Counted from the stretch's first letter, positions 8,598-17,458 are shown. The stretch is DNA of 64,000 nt from Sphingomonas radiodurans (GCF_020866845.1 NZ_CP086594.1:3128001-3192000); one strand, 5' to 3'. The notes: generated from the sequence alone by a model not told the origin. Numbers and translations: made by a program.

Positions 8598-11500
8598 TTG
8601 AAAGAAAGGCGAAGGAGAGGGGCCATCCAAAGCCTGTTGATCGCCAACCGCGGCGAGATCGCGATCCGTATCGCGCGCACCGCCGCCTCGCTCGGGCTGG
8701 AGACGGTGGCGGTGTATTCCGCCGACGATGCCGATGCGCCACACGTCGCCGCGGCGCATCGCGCGGTCGCCTTGGTGGGTGAGGGGCCCGCGGCGTATCT
8801 GGCGATCGATGCCGTCGTGGCGGCCGCGCGGGATGCGGGGTGCGATGCGGTGCATCCTGGGTATGGGTTCCTCAGCGAGAATGCGGCGTTTGCGGCGGCG
8901 TGCGCAGCGGCTGGGCTGATCTTCATCGGGCCGGGGGCGGATCTGCTCGCGCTGTTCGGCGACAAGGCGGCGGCGAAGGTACATGCGCGTGATGCCGACG
9001 TGCCGGTGCTTGCCGAGGGGGCGGATGCGACGGGGGCGGTGATCGTCAAGGCGGTTGCCGGTGGCGGCGGGCGCGGCATTCGCGTGGTGCGAGATCGCGC
9101 CACGCTCGAGGTGCAAGTGGCGGCGGCGGGGGCGGAGGCGCTGGCGGCGTTCGGCTCGGCGGAGGTGCTGGTCGAGCGCTATGTCGCCGACGCGCGGCAT
9201 ATCGAGGTGCAGTTGGCGGGCGATGCCGGGGGCAACGTGGTGTCGCTCGGCACGCGCGACTGCACAGTGCAGCGGCGGCACCAGAAGCTGATCGAGATCG
9301 CACCGGCGCAGGCGCTCGATCCGGCGCTAGCAGCGCGGATCGAGGCGGCGGCGGTGCGGCTGTTGCAAGGCACCGGCTATGTCGGTCTGGCGACGGCGGA
9401 GTTCCTGGTCGATCGCACGCTGCCGCCCGATCATGCGGATGCTTTCGCTTTCCTGGAGGTCAATCCGCGGCTGCAGGTCGAGCACACCGTAACCGAGGAA
9501 GTGACCGGGTTCGACCTGGTCGCGCTGCAACTGCGGCTCGCTGGCGGTGAACCGTTGCCGGCTGTGCTGCCCGAACCGCGCGGGGTCGCGATCCAGCTGC
9601 GGATCAACGCCGAGACGATCGGCGCGGACGGGACCCCGCGTGCCTCGGGCGGTACGGTCTGCGCGCTCGATGCGCCGGGTGGGCCGGGCATTCGCATCGA
9701 CGGCGCGGCGCGACTCGGGCTTGCCGCGAACCCGCGGTTCGATTCGCTGCTCGCCAAGCTGATCGTCCATGCGCCTGACTGGACGAGCGCGCTGGCGCGG
9801 GCGCGGCGCGCAGTGGCGGAGTATCGGATCGAGGGCGTCGCAACGAACCTCGCGTTGCTCGCCGGGCTGCTGGCGCGCGAGGAAGTCGCGACAACGGCGA
9901 TCGATACCGGATGGTTCGATCGCAATGTCGCTGACCTCGTGCCGGCGGCGGCGGAGGCCGCTCCAGCCGATGCGCAGTCGATTGTCGCGCCGCTTTCCGG
10001 GGTGGTCGTCGCGATCGGCGTGGATGTGGGGGATCGGATCCTGGCTGGCGCTGAGGTGGGTACGATCGAAGCGCTCAAGATGCAGCATGCCGTCGTGGCG
10101 CCGCGCGCCAGTGTGGTGCGGGCGATTGCCGCTCAGGCGGGCAAGGTAATCGACGAAGGCGCGGTGTTCCTCGAAATCGACGCGATCGAGGGTGAGGGCG
10201 ATGCCGCGGTGGCCGTTGCGGCGCCCGACCCCGATCTGATCCGTGCTGACCTCGCCGAGGTGCGCGCGCGCCATGCGCTCGGGCTCGACGAGAACCGGCC
10301 GGAGTCGATGGCGCGGCGGCAGCGGACCAACCAGCGGAGCGCACGCGAGAATATCGCCGACCTGTTCGATCCGGGCAGCTTCATCGAATATGGCGCGCTG
10401 ACGATCGCGGCGCAGCGGCGGCGGCGGAGCCTTGACGATCTCATGCGCAATACGCCGGCCGACGGGCTGATCGGCGGAATCGGGACAGTCAACGCCGCCG
10501 ATCACGGCGAGGAGGCGGCGAAATGCCTCGGTCTTGCCTATGATTACACAGTGCTGGCGGGGACGCAGGGGCACAATAATCATCGCAAGACCGATCGGCT
10601 GCTCGGCATTGCTGGCGATCTGAAGCTGCCGATCGTCTTCTACACCGAGGGCGGCGGCGGCCGGCCGGGAGATGTCGACTCGGTCGGCGCGACGGGGCTG
10701 GACGTGCCGACGTTCAAAAGCTTCGCCGCGCTGTCGGGCGTCGCGCCGCGGATCGGGATCACCTCGGGCTATGCCTTTGCGGGCAATGCGGTGCTGTTCG
10801 GCTGTTGCGACATCACGATCGCGACGCGCGACGCGCATCTTGGCATGGGTGGCCCGGCGATGATCGAGGGCGGTGGGCTGGGGGTCTATTCGCCTAAGGA
10901 GGTCGGGCCGGTCGAGATGCATTGGGCGAGCGGCGCGATCGACGTGCTGGCCGAGGACGAGGCGGACGCCACCGATTATGCGCGGCGGTTGCTGTCGTTC
11001 TTCCAGGGGCGGGTCCAGGGTGGCGAGGCGCCCGACCAGCGCTTTTTGCGGCATGTGGTGCCCGAGAACCGGCTGCGCGTGTTCGATGTGCGGCGCGTGA
11101 TCGACGGGCTGTTCGACGTCGGCTCGTTCGTCGAGCTGCGCGGCGGCTATGCCAAGGGGATGATCACCGGGCTGGCACGGCTCGATGGGCGAGCGGTGGG
11201 ATTGATCGCCAATGATTGCCGATACTTGTCGGGCGCTATCCATTCCGAGGGTGCGGACAAGGCGGCGCGGTTCTTCCAGCTTTGCGATGCCTTCGGGGTG
11301 CCGATCGTCTCGCTCTGTGACACGCCGGGGTTCATGGTCGGGCCTGACGCCGAGAAAACCGCGCCGATCCGCCGCGGTTCCCGGATGTTCATCGTCGGGG
11401 CGGCGCTTGGCGTGCCGGTGTTCACCGTCGTGGTGCGCAAGGCCTATGGGCTCGGCGCGCAGGCGATGGCGGGGGGATCGCTGCATGCGGGGCCGTTCAC

Positions 11501-11780
11501 CGTTGCCTGGCCGACGGGCGAGTTCGGCGGCATGGGGCTCGAAGGCGCGGTGCGGCTGGGCTATCGCAAGGAGCTTGAGGCCATTGCCGATCCGGAGGTA
11601 CGAGGCCAGCAATATCAAGAGCTTGTAGCGAATTCCTACGAGCGCGGGAAAGCAGTGTCGGTGGCGCAATATCTCGAGATCGACGCGGTGATCGACCCGG
11701 CGGATACGCGAACCTGGCTGCTCCGCGGCCTCGCCTCGACGCCGGTGCGGCGGTCCGGGCGTTACATTGATACGTGGTAA
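8598..11780 (+). CDS. Single-chain acyl-CoA carboxylase (biotin carboxylase - BCCP - carboxyltransferase fusion)
   Basis: About 1050-1060 residues combining what are usually two or three subunits. In order: biotin carboxylase (LLIANRGEIAIRIART; ATP-grasp loop KAVAGGGGRGIRVV; EVNPRLQVEHTVTE), a linker, biotin carrier domain with the biotinylated Lys in EALKM (Lys codon 10077-10079), then a carboxyltransferase of the propionyl/methylcrotonyl type (GFIEYGALT-like start through the C-terminal RPGDVDSVG, TPGFMVGPDAE and GAQAMAGGS segments). This order matches characterised single-chain long-chain acyl-CoA carboxylases. The substrate is not readable. The start is unusual: the frame opens with TTG at 8598, but the ribosome-binding AAGGAGAGG (8612-8620) points to ATC 8625, CTG 8634 or TTG 8637. 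Confidence 0.92.
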   Translation: MKERRRRGAIQSLLIANRGEIAIRIARTAASLGLETVAVYSADDADAPHVAAAHRAVALVGEGPAAYLAIDAVVAAARDAGCDAVHPGYGFLSENAAFAAACAAAGLIFIGPGADLLALFGDKAAAKVHARDADVPVLAEGADATGAVIVKAVAGGGGRGIRVVRDRATLEVQVAAAGAEALAAFGSAEVLVERYVADARHIEVQLAGDAGGNVVSLGTRDCTVQRRHQKLIEIAPAQALDPALAARIEAAAVRLLQGTGYVGLATAEFLVDRTLPPDHADAFAFLEVNPRLQVEHTVTEEVTGFDLVALQLRLAGGEPLPAVLPEPRGVAIQLRINAETIGADGTPRASGGTVCALDAPGGPGIRIDGAARLGLAANPRFDSLLAKLIVHAPDWTSALARARRAVAEYRIEGVATNLALLAGLLAREEVATTAIDTGWFDRNVADLVPAAAEAAPADAQSIVAPLSGVVVAIGVDVGDRILAGAEVGTIEALKMQHAVVAPRASVVRAIAAQAGKVIDEGAVFLEIDAIEGEGDAAVAVAAPDPDLIRADLAEVRARHALGLDENRPESMARRQRTNQRSARENIADLFDPGSFIEYGALTIAAQRRRRSLDDLMRNTPADGLIGGIGTVNAADHGEEAAKCLGLAYDYTVLAGTQGHNNHRKTDRLLGIAGDLKLPIVFYTEGGGGRPGDVDSVGATGLDVPTFKSFAALSGVAPRIGITSGYAFAGNAVLFGCCDITIATRDAHLGMGGPAMIEGGGLGVYSPKEVGPVEMHWASGAIDVLAEDEADATDYARRLLSFFQGRVQGGEAPDQRFLRHVVPENRLRVFDVRRVIDGLFDVGSFVELRGGYAKGMITGLARLDGRAVGLIANDCRYLSGAIHSEGADKAARFFQLCDAFGVPIVSLCDTPGFMVGPDAEKTAPIRRGSRMFIVGAALGVPVFTVVVRKAYGLGAQAMAGGSLHAGPFTVAWPTGEFGGMGLEGAVRLGYRKELEAIADPEVRGQQYQELVANSYERGKAVSVAQYLEIDAVIDPADTRTWLLRGLASTPVRRSGRYIDTW
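8612..8620 (+). promoter_or_regulatory. Strong Shine-Dalgarno sequence of the carboxylase gene
   Basis: AAGGAGAGG lies inside the longest open frame, 14 bases downstream of the TTG at 8598. It therefore argues for a start between 8625 and 8637, none of which is ATG or GTG. The conserved biotin carboxylase N-terminus (LLIANRGEIA) begins at 8634. Confidence 0.6.
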
Positions 11781-11802
11781 GAACACTGGGTGAGGATGTG
11801 AG

Positions 11803-12420
11803 ATGATCGAGCTGTATCATTGCGCCGACGCGCGCTCGTTTCGCGCCTTGTGGGCGCTGGAAGAGCTGGGGCTGCGCTACGAACTGCACGTGCTGCCTTT
11901 CCCGCCGCGCTTCCGGCAGCCGGAGTATCTGGAGGCGAACCCGCTAGGCACGATCCCGTTGCTGGTCGATGGCGACACGCGGATGACTGAGTCCGCAGCG
12001 ATCGTGCAATATCTGGCGGTGCGCTACGGCCCGACCGATCTGGCGGTCGCGCCCGATGCGGCGGAGTATGGCGCGTGGCTCAACTGGCTGCACTTCGGCG
12101 AGGCGACGCTGACGTTCCCGCAGACATTGGTGCTGCGCTATCGCGTGCTGGAGCCCGAGGAGCGGCGCTTGCCGCAGGCGGCGGATGATTATGCGCAGTG
12201 GTTCCATTCGCGGCTGCGGCATGTCGAGCGGGCGCTGGCGGATCGCGAGTGGCTGGTCGGGGGGCGGTTCACGATGGCCGACATTTCAGTTGGTTATGCA
12301 CTCCTGCTGGCGAAGGATCTTAAGATCGACAACGGCTTCAAACCCGCCGTCGCGGCGTATTGGGAGCGGCTGCAGGCGCGCGATGGATTTGCCCGGGCGA
12401 AGGCGGCGCAGAAGGCCTGA
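11803..12420 (+). CDS. Glutathione S-transferase family protein
   Basis: 205 residues. The N-terminal thioredoxin-fold domain has LYHCADARSFRALWALEELGL at its start, the cis-Pro region GTIPLLVDGD and the glutathione-contacting ESAAIVQYLA. A helical C-terminal domain follows with RFTMADISVGYAL. Family members conjugate glutathione to electrophiles or isomerise them. It begins 22 bases after the carboxylase stop, with GAGGATGTGAG upstream. Physiological substrate unknown. Confidence 0.9.
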   Translation: MIELYHCADARSFRALWALEELGLRYELHVLPFPPRFRQPEYLEANPLGTIPLLVDGDTRMTESAAIVQYLAVRYGPTDLAVAPDAAEYGAWLNWLHFGEATLTFPQTLVLRYRVLEPEERRLPQAADDYAQWFHSRLRHVERALADREWLVGGRFTMADISVGYALLLAKDLKIDNGFKPAVAAYWERLQARDGFARAKAAQKA

Positions 12421-12425
12421 CCCCG

Positions 12426-13070
12426 TCAGCGCGCCGCGAGTTTGCGGAGCGCGCGTTCCAGCCGGGCGGGCTCCTGCGCGCCGCTGATGACGAACTCGCG
12501 ATCGATCACGATCGTCGGAACCGAGGTGATCCCTTCGGATCGCCACTCGATCTCGTCGTCATGCACTTCGGTTGCAAAGGCACCGCGGGCCAGCACGTCG
12601 GCGGCGGCGGCGCGATCGAGTCCGGCTTCCGCGGCGGCATCCGCCAGTACGGCGTGGTCCGAGACGTTGCGGCCGTGCGTGAAATAGGCGGCGAGCAGCG
12701 CGTGCTTCAGCGCCAGCTCACCCCCCTCGCGCCTCGCCCAGTGCAGCAGGCGATGCGCGTCGAACGTGTCGTAAATCCGGTCCGAGCGCCTCGCCATCGA
12801 CACGCCGGCCTCCGCGGCGGCGGCGCGCACGCCGCCACCCCGTTCGCGTGCCTGTTTGGGCGTGATGCCGTATTTGCGCGCGATGTTGTCGGCGACCAGC
12901 TCGCCCTCCGGCGGCAGGCCGGGGTTGAGCTGGAGCGGGTGGAAGACCAGCTCGGTCGCCACCGCATCACCGACCGTGGCAAGCGCGCGCTCGAGATTGG
13001 CGAGACCGATCAGGCACCATGGGCAAACGATGTCCGACACGAAATCGAGGCGGAGGATGCGACTGCTCAT
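12426..13070 (-). CDS. DsbA-family (FrnE-like) oxidoreductase
   Basis: 214 residues. A thioredoxin fold with a helical insertion; the active-site CPWC is at residues 16-19 (DIVCPWCLIG) and the cis-Pro loop is in EGITSVPTIVIDRE. There is no signal peptide, so it is cytosolic, like FrnE and polyketide-associated thiol oxidoreductases. It is the downstream member of a two-gene unit with the alpha/beta hydrolase (four-base overlap). Role as a disulfide reductase or isomerase is inferred from the motif. Confidence 0.88.
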   Translation of the reverse strand: MSSRILRLDFVSDIVCPWCLIGLANLERALATVGDAVATELVFHPLQLNPGLPPEGELVADNIARKYGITPKQARERGGGVRAAAAEAGVSMARRSDRIYDTFDAHRLLHWARREGGELALKHALLAAYFTHGRNVSDHAVLADAAAEAGLDRAAAADVLARGAFATEVHDDEIEWRSEGITSVPTIVIDREFVISGAQEPARLERALRKLAAR

Positions 13071-13945
13071 CGCTTGGCGACGCTGTCGATCGCATCGAGG
13101 ATCTGCGGGATCAGTTCGACCGGCAGATTGTGCCCCATGCCCGGGATCTCGACGAGCCGCGCGCCCTGGATGCTCGCCGCGGTGTCGCGTCCCGCTGCGG
13201 CGGGCACCAGCGCATCGTCGGCGCCATGGACGACGACGGTCGGCGCCTTGATCGCCTTCAGCCGGTTCCGACGGTCGCCATCGGCGATGATCGCGGCCAT
13301 TTGCCGCGCGAAGCCATCGGGGTACGTCGATCGCACGATGCTCTCGCGCACGCGTGTCGCGAGCAGCTCGGGTTCGACCGGATAAGCCGGGCTGCCGATG
13401 ACTTGCGCGGCGTGGATGCCGTGCGCGACCAGCGCATCGATGTCGTCGGTCTTGGGGCGGTTGACGAGGACGTCGATCGCCTCACGCCGCGCGCGCGGGA
13501 GCGACGGGTTGCCGGTCGTCGACATGATCGAGGTGAGCGACAGCGCGCGCGCGGGATAGGTTGCCGCAAACAGCTGCGCGATCATGCCGCCCATCGATGC
13601 GCCGACGATATGCGCCTGAGCGATCTCCAGCGTGTCGAGCAGCCCCGCGGCATCGGCGGCCATGTCGGCGAGCGTATAGGCGACCGTCGGCTTCAGCTTC
13701 AGCATGCGCTGGAACATCATCAGCCCCAGCCGCGGGCGGCCCGCTTGTGCGAACTTGGTCGACAGGCCGATGTCGCGATTGTCATAGCGGATGACGTAAT
13801 AGCCGCGCGCAGCGAACGCCTCGACGAACGGCAGCGGCCACAGCGTCAGCTGTGCGCCGAGCCCCATGATCAACAGGACCGGCGGATGCGCCGGGTCGCC
13901 GAACGTCTCATATTCCAACTCGATGCCGTTCGCGCGCGCCTTCAT
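13067..13945 (-). CDS. Alpha/beta hydrolase
   Basis: 292 residues. The nucleophile elbow is GASMGG, the acid is in HGADDALVP and the His in GMGHNLP, giving a complete Ser-Asp-His triad. LLIMGLGAQL supplies the oxyanion-hole region. It resembles cytosolic esterases and aromatic-ester hydrolases; the substrate is not predictable. ATGA overlap with the FrnE-like gene suggests joint transcription, and it starts just after the Rieske gene on the same strand. Confidence 0.88.
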   Translation of the reverse strand: MKARANGIELEYETFGDPAHPPVLLIMGLGAQLTLWPLPFVEAFAARGYYVIRYDNRDIGLSTKFAQAGRPRLGLMMFQRMLKLKPTVAYTLADMAADAAGLLDTLEIAQAHIVGASMGGMIAQLFAATYPARALSLTSIMSTTGNPSLPRARREAIDVLVNRPKTDDIDALVAHGIHAAQVIGSPAYPVEPELLATRVRESIVRSTYPDGFARQMAAIIADGDRRNRLKAIKAPTVVVHGADDALVPAAAGRDTAASIQGARLVEIPGMGHNLPVELIPQILDAIDSVAKR

Positions 13946-13955
13946 GGCCTCTCCC

Positions 13956-14339
13956 TTACGCCGTGACGATCGTGCCAGCCTCCACCCGGACAGGCCATGG
14001 CGTCAAGCCGGCACCGTAACAGGGGCCGACGAGGCACGCGCCCGTGGCTATGTCGAACAACGCGCCGTGCCAGCTGCAGGCGATCTGCCCGGCTGCAACA
14101 TAGTCGTCGAGCTTCTGTGCGAGCGGCAGGCCGAGATGCGGGCATTTGTCGAGGTAGCCGAATACCTCGTGACCGCAGCGGACGACGAAGCCGTGGAAGC
14201 GGCCGGCGAGCAGCTCGAGGACGAAACTGCGCGCGGCACCATCGGCGATTTGATCGAGCGCGCCGAGCGACACACCGGCGGGGGTGGCGGTGAGACGTTC
14301 GGTCAGGGGAGCTGCGCCTTGGGGAAATCGGCCCAGCAT
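13956..14339 (-). CDS. Rieske [2Fe-2S] domain protein
   Basis: About 127 residues from the ATG at 14339, which overlaps hmgA by 37 bases; CTG 14306 and GTG 14273 are alternatives. The Rieske ligands are clear: CPHLGLPL and CSWHGALFD, a C-x-H plus C-x2-H arrangement spaced as in soluble Rieske ferredoxins. No membrane segment is visible. It follows hmgA in the same direction, so it is probably co-expressed with tyrosine catabolism and may carry electrons to an oxygenase; that link is only contextual. Confidence 0.85.
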   Translation of the reverse strand: MLGRFPQGAAPLTERLTATPAGVSLGALDQIADGAARSFVLELLAGRFHGFVVRCGHEVFGYLDKCPHLGLPLAQKLDDYVAAGQIACSWHGALFDIATGACLVGPCYGAGLTPWPVRVEAGTIVTA

Positions 14340-15589
14340 TCGTCGTAGTCGGGCTGCGCGTGTTCGGCGGCCAAGCGGGTCGGCCGGTACGGCCAGCAGC
14401 TTTCGAGCATGAAGGCCATCGTGCCGGCGATCTTGTGCGGCTTGAGATCGGCGTTCGAGGCGGCGTCCCACGTCGCCTTGTCGGGGCCGTGGCCGCTCAG
14501 GAGGTTGTGGAGGGAGAGGCCGCCGGGGCGGAAGCCTTCGGCCTTGGCATCATAGGCGCCGGTGATGAGGCCCATCGCTTCGGACATGATGTTGCGGTGG
14601 AACCACGGCGGGCGGAACGTGTCTTCGGCGACCATCCAGCGCGGCGGGAAGATCACGAAATCGGCGTTGGCGCGGCCGGGGACGTCGCTGGGGCTGGTCA
14701 GCACGGTGAAGATCGAGGGATCAGGATGGTCGAAGCTGACCGTGTTGATCGTGTTGAAGCGCGACAGATCGTAGCGCCACGGCGCGAGATTGCCGTGCCA
14801 CGCGACGACGTCGAGCGGGGAGTGGTGAAGCTCCGTGCGCCAGAGGCTGCCGAGGAATTTTTGGATCACTTCGCAGCGCTCTTCGCGATCCTCGAACCAG
14901 GCGTGCGGCGTCTCGAAATCGCGCGGGTTGGCGAGGCCGTTGGCGCCGATCGGCCCTAGATCGGGGAGGCGGAAGAGGCTGCCGTGGTTTTCGAGCGCAT
15001 AGCCGCGCGCGCCGCCATCGGGGAGGAGCGCGCGGAAGCGGACGCCGCGCGGGATGAGCGCGATCTGGCCGGGCGCGATCTCGATCCGGCCGAGTTCGGT
15101 GAGGAGGTCGAGCCGGCCCTCCTGGGGGACGAACAGGAGTTCGCCGTCGGCGTTGACGAAGACGCGGTCGATCATGTCGCGATCGGCGGCGTAGAGATGG
15201 AGCGCGACGCCCTCGAGATCGGCGGGATCGCGCGTGGTGAGCATGGTCGTCATGCCGTCGATCAGGTCGACGTTTGGGGTTGGGGTGATCGGGTCCCAGC
15301 GGAGGCGGTTTGGGGCTAACGGCTCATGCGTGGTGCCGGGCGCGAAGGTGCTTGCGCCTTCGTAGCGGGTAAAGGGCGGGTGCTCGGCGGAGGGGCGCAG
15401 GCGGTAGAGCCACGAGCGGCGGTTCTCGTGGCGGGGCGCGGTGAAGGCTGTGCCGGAGAGTTGCTCGGCGTAAAGGCCGTAGGGGGGCTTCTGCGGCGAA
15501 TTGCGCCCGATCGGGAGCGCGCCGGGGACGGCTTCGGTGGAGATGTGGTTGCCGAAGCCGGGGGTGTAGCTCGCACTGTCGGTTGGCAT
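14303..15589 (-). CDS. hmgA: Homogentisate 1,2-dioxygenase
   Basis: 428 residues from the ATG at 15589 (product [18 protein letters not shown]), with GGAGAGG at 15595-15601 in front. The longer frame to 15724 only translates a palindromic repeat and is rejected. The enzyme opens the homogentisate ring to maleylacetoacetate with Fe(II) and O2. Family landmarks: [31 protein letters not shown] and the C-terminal iron site in the [13 protein letters not shown] region. It forms a catabolic unit with hppD upstream. Genes for the isomerase and fumarylacetoacetase are not in view. Confidence 0.95.
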   Translation of the reverse strand: MPTDSASYTPGFGNHISTEAVPGALPIGRNSPQKPPYGLYAEQLSGTAFTAPRHENRRSWLYRLRPSAEHPPFTRYEGASTFAPGTTHEPLAPNRLRWDPITPTPNVDLIDGMTTMLTTRDPADLEGVALHLYAADRDMIDRVFVNADGELLFVPQEGRLDLLTELGRIEIAPGQIALIPRGVRFRALLPDGGARGYALENHGSLFRLPDLGPIGANGLANPRDFETPHAWFEDREERCEVIQKFLGSLWRTELHHSPLDVVAWHGNLAPWRYDLSRFNTINTVSFDHPDPSIFTVLTSPSDVPGRANADFVIFPPRWMVAEDTFRPPWFHRNIMSEAMGLITGAYDAKAEGFRPGGLSLHNLLSGHGPDKATWDAASNADLKPHKIAGTMAFMLESCWPYRPTRLAAEHAQPDYDECWADFPKAQLP

Positions 15590-15613
15590 CTTCGCCTCTC
15601 CGTTTGTTCTCTT

Positions 15614-15711
15614 CGTCATGCCGGGCTTGTCCCGGCATCCACCGTGCCGCGCATCCTCACGCTTCAGGTTTGGCGGCGCAGTGGATCCCGGCACAAGGCC
15701 GGGATGACGGG
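15614..15711. repeat. Palindromic repeat, family C (CATGCCGGGCTTGTCCCGGCATCCAC)
   Basis: Arms CGTCATGCCGGGCTTGTC and GGCACAAGGCCGGGATGACG enclose CATCCACCG/GTGGATCCC pairs. Copies of the same design occur at 48638-48735 and 57332-57429. Here it lies just upstream of the hmgA ribosome-binding site, so it is transcribed as hmgA leader if transcription comes from hppD. Confidence 0.85.
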
Positions 15712-15745
15712 GGTTTTGGGTCACGCGGCTGCCGCTCCACCCGCC

Positions 15746-15780
15746 GACGCGTCAGACGCGTCAGACGCGTCAGACGCGGC
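15746..15780. repeat. Tandem 9-bp repeat GACGCGTCA
   Basis: Three exact copies of GACGCGTCA (15746, 15755, 15764) plus a fourth ending GACGCGGCA. Each contains the self-complementary GACGCGTC. It lies in the 270-base non-coding gap between hppD and hmgA, followed by a GCGGC-AAA-GCCGC hairpin (15775-15787). Confidence 0.75.
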
Positions 15781-15859
15781 AAAGCCGCGCCTCGTGCGCG
15801 GGCTCTGCCGCGCTGGCCGGTCGCGGCCGAGCGCAGGCGCGCTCGCATAAGGTCGATGC

Positions 15860-16921
15860 TTAGGCATCGACCTTTATGACGCCGCGCCGGATCTGGTCGA
15901 GCTCGATGCTCTCGAACAGCGCCTGGAAATTGCCGTTCCCGAACCCCTCGTTGCCCTTGCGCTGGATGATCTCGAAGAAAATCGGGCCGAACATGTTTTC
16001 GGTGAAGATCTGCAGCAAAATGCCCTCGCCATTCTCGACCGAGCCGTCGAGCAGGATGCGGTTCCGGCGCAAGCGTTCGAGATCCTCGCCGTGGCCGGGG
16101 ACGCGCTTGTCGACGAGTTCGTAATACGTCTCGATCGTATCCTGCAGCTTCACGCCGCGATCGCGAAGCCGCTCGACGGTATCGTAGATGTCGTCGGTGG
16201 TCAGCGCGAGGTGCTGGATGCCTTCGCCCTGATATTCCCGGATGAATTCCTCGATCTGCGACTTGTCGTCCTGGCTCTCGTTCAGCGGGATGCGGATCGC
16301 CTTGTCGGGGGCAATCATCGCCTGGCTGAACAGGCCGGTCGCCTTGCCCTTGATGTCGAAATACTTCTGCTCCTCGAAATTGAAGAGCGTGCGGTAGAAC
16401 TGGCTCCAAACCGACATCTGCCCGCGGCGGACATTGTGGGTGAGGTGATCGAGCAGATCGAGCCCGACGTTGTTCTTGGCTTCGGCTTCGCGCCAGCCGG
16501 GATATTCGGCCCAGCCTTCGTACAGATCGATGCCGTCCTGGATGAAATACAGATACGAGCCGCCGATGCCCATGATGACGGTATCGTCCTCGTCGGTGAG
16601 CGTCGCGCCGTTGGCGACGGCCCAATCGAGCGCGCGCTTGGGATCGGACACGCGGAACGCCATCGCGCTGGCCGAGGCGCCGTGCTCGTTGCGGAACTGC
16701 TTCACGCGGCCCGCCTCGTCGCGGTTGAGCATCAGGTTGATGCGGCCCTGCTTGTAGCGGGTGATGTTCTTGGTCGGATGGCGGTGCGTCGGCACGAAGC
16801 CGAGCTGTTCGAACTGCGTCGCCATCGCCTGCGGATCGGGCGAGGTGAATTCGACGAATTCGAAGCCGTTCAGACCCAACGGATTTTCGGGGGGATTTCC
16901 GGGTGCGTTGTCGAGAGACAT
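15860..16921 (-). CDS. hppD: 4-hydroxyphenylpyruvate dioxygenase
   Basis: 353 residues from the ATG at 16921 (MSLDNAPGNPPENPLG). A longer frame from 16945 would start inside the probable operator and is less likely. The enzyme converts 4-hydroxyphenylpyruvate to homogentisate with Fe(II) and O2. Two vicinal-oxygen-chelate repeats are visible; iron ligands lie in the second half (VDHLTHNV; IQHLALTTDDI; and the Glu near FEIIQRKGNEGFG-NGNF). It feeds HmgA downstream and is divergent from a MarR regulator. Confidence 0.95.
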   Translation of the reverse strand: MSLDNAPGNPPENPLGLNGFEFVEFTSPDPQAMATQFEQLGFVPTHRHPTKNITRYKQGRINLMLNRDEAGRVKQFRNEHGASASAMAFRVSDPKRALDWAVANGATLTDEDDTVIMGIGGSYLYFIQDGIDLYEGWAEYPGWREAEAKNNVGLDLLDHLTHNVRRGQMSVWSQFYRTLFNFEEQKYFDIKGKATGLFSQAMIAPDKAIRIPLNESQDDKSQIEEFIREYQGEGIQHLALTTDDIYDTVERLRDRGVKLQDTIETYYELVDKRVPGHGEDLERLRRNRILLDGSVENGEGILLQIFTENMFGPIFFEIIQRKGNEGFGNGNFQALFESIELDQIRRGVIKVDA

Positions 16922-16935
16922 GGCGGCATCCTCAT

Positions 16936-16955
16936 ATGGTAACAATTGATACCAT
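16936..16955. promoter_or_regulatory. Near-perfect 20-bp palindrome, probable MarR-family operator
   Basis: ATGGTAACAATTGATACCAT is symmetric at 18 of 20 positions (one mismatch pair). Size and the CAATTG core fit MarR-type operators. It lies in the 54-base gap between the divergent hppD and MarR genes, where a bound dimer would cover both promoters. Binding by the adjacent regulator is inferred. Confidence 0.65.
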
Positions 16956-16975
16956 CATCGTAGTTTGTGTGATCT

Positions 16976-17440
16976 GTGTCAAATGCTACCGCATCCACGA
17001 TGACCAACCAGCTCGTGCTCGACCGGTTCCTGCCGTATCGCCTGTCGGTCACCTCGAACCTCGTCAGCGACCGCATCGCGCGCGCCTATGCGGCGCTGTT
17101 CGGGCTGACCATTCCGGAGTGGCGGCTGATCGCGGTGATCGCCGAGGTCGCGGCGATTACCCAGGCGGACATTGGCGAGCAGACGCGGATGGACAAGGTG
17201 ACCGTCAGCCGCGCCGCGATCGCGCTGGTCGAGCGCGGGTTGCTCGCGCGGGCGCCGAACCCGAGCGACAAACGCTCGCACCATCTGTCCCTGACGGCGG
17301 CGGGGCGCGACCTGTATGCGAGCGTCGCGCCCAAGGCATTGGAACTGGAAGGCAAGATCTTCGCTCGGTTCTCACGCGCGGAGCTGGATGCGTTCGTCGC
17401 GATGCTGCGCCGGATCGACGAGGCTGCCCTCGAAGAGTGA
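16976..17440 (+). CDS. MarR-family transcriptional regulator of the hppD-hmgA genes
   Basis: 154 residues from GTG 16976, or 146 from ATG 17000; neither has an obvious ribosome-binding site. A winged helix-turn-helix is visible: EWRLIAVIAEVAAITQADI, recognition helix region RMDKVTVSRAAIALVERGL, and the wing NPSDKRSHHLSLTAAG. MarR proteins in this position usually repress catabolic genes until an aromatic ligand binds. Divergent placement beside hppD and the palindrome in between support control of tyrosine degradation and autoregulation. Confidence 0.88.
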   Translation: MSNATASTMTNQLVLDRFLPYRLSVTSNLVSDRIARAYAALFGLTIPEWRLIAVIAEVAAITQADIGEQTRMDKVTVSRAAIALVERGLLARAPNPSDKRSHHLSLTAAGRDLYASVAPKALELEGKIFARFSRAELDAFVAMLRRIDEAALEE

Positions 17441-17458
17441 CAGGTGGGGAAGAACGAC

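Noticed and set aside
9327..11786. 819-codon open frame antisense to the carboxylase
   Set aside because: High GC at third positions keeps the opposite strand open. The text is Arg/His/Asp-rich without domains, while the plus strand is a clear enzyme.
15590..15724. N-terminal extension of hmgA
   Set aside because: It translates a family C repeat; a ribosome-binding site marks ATG 15589.
15746..15780. CRISPR-like direct repeats
   Set aside because: Nine-base units without spacers; a simple tandem repeat.
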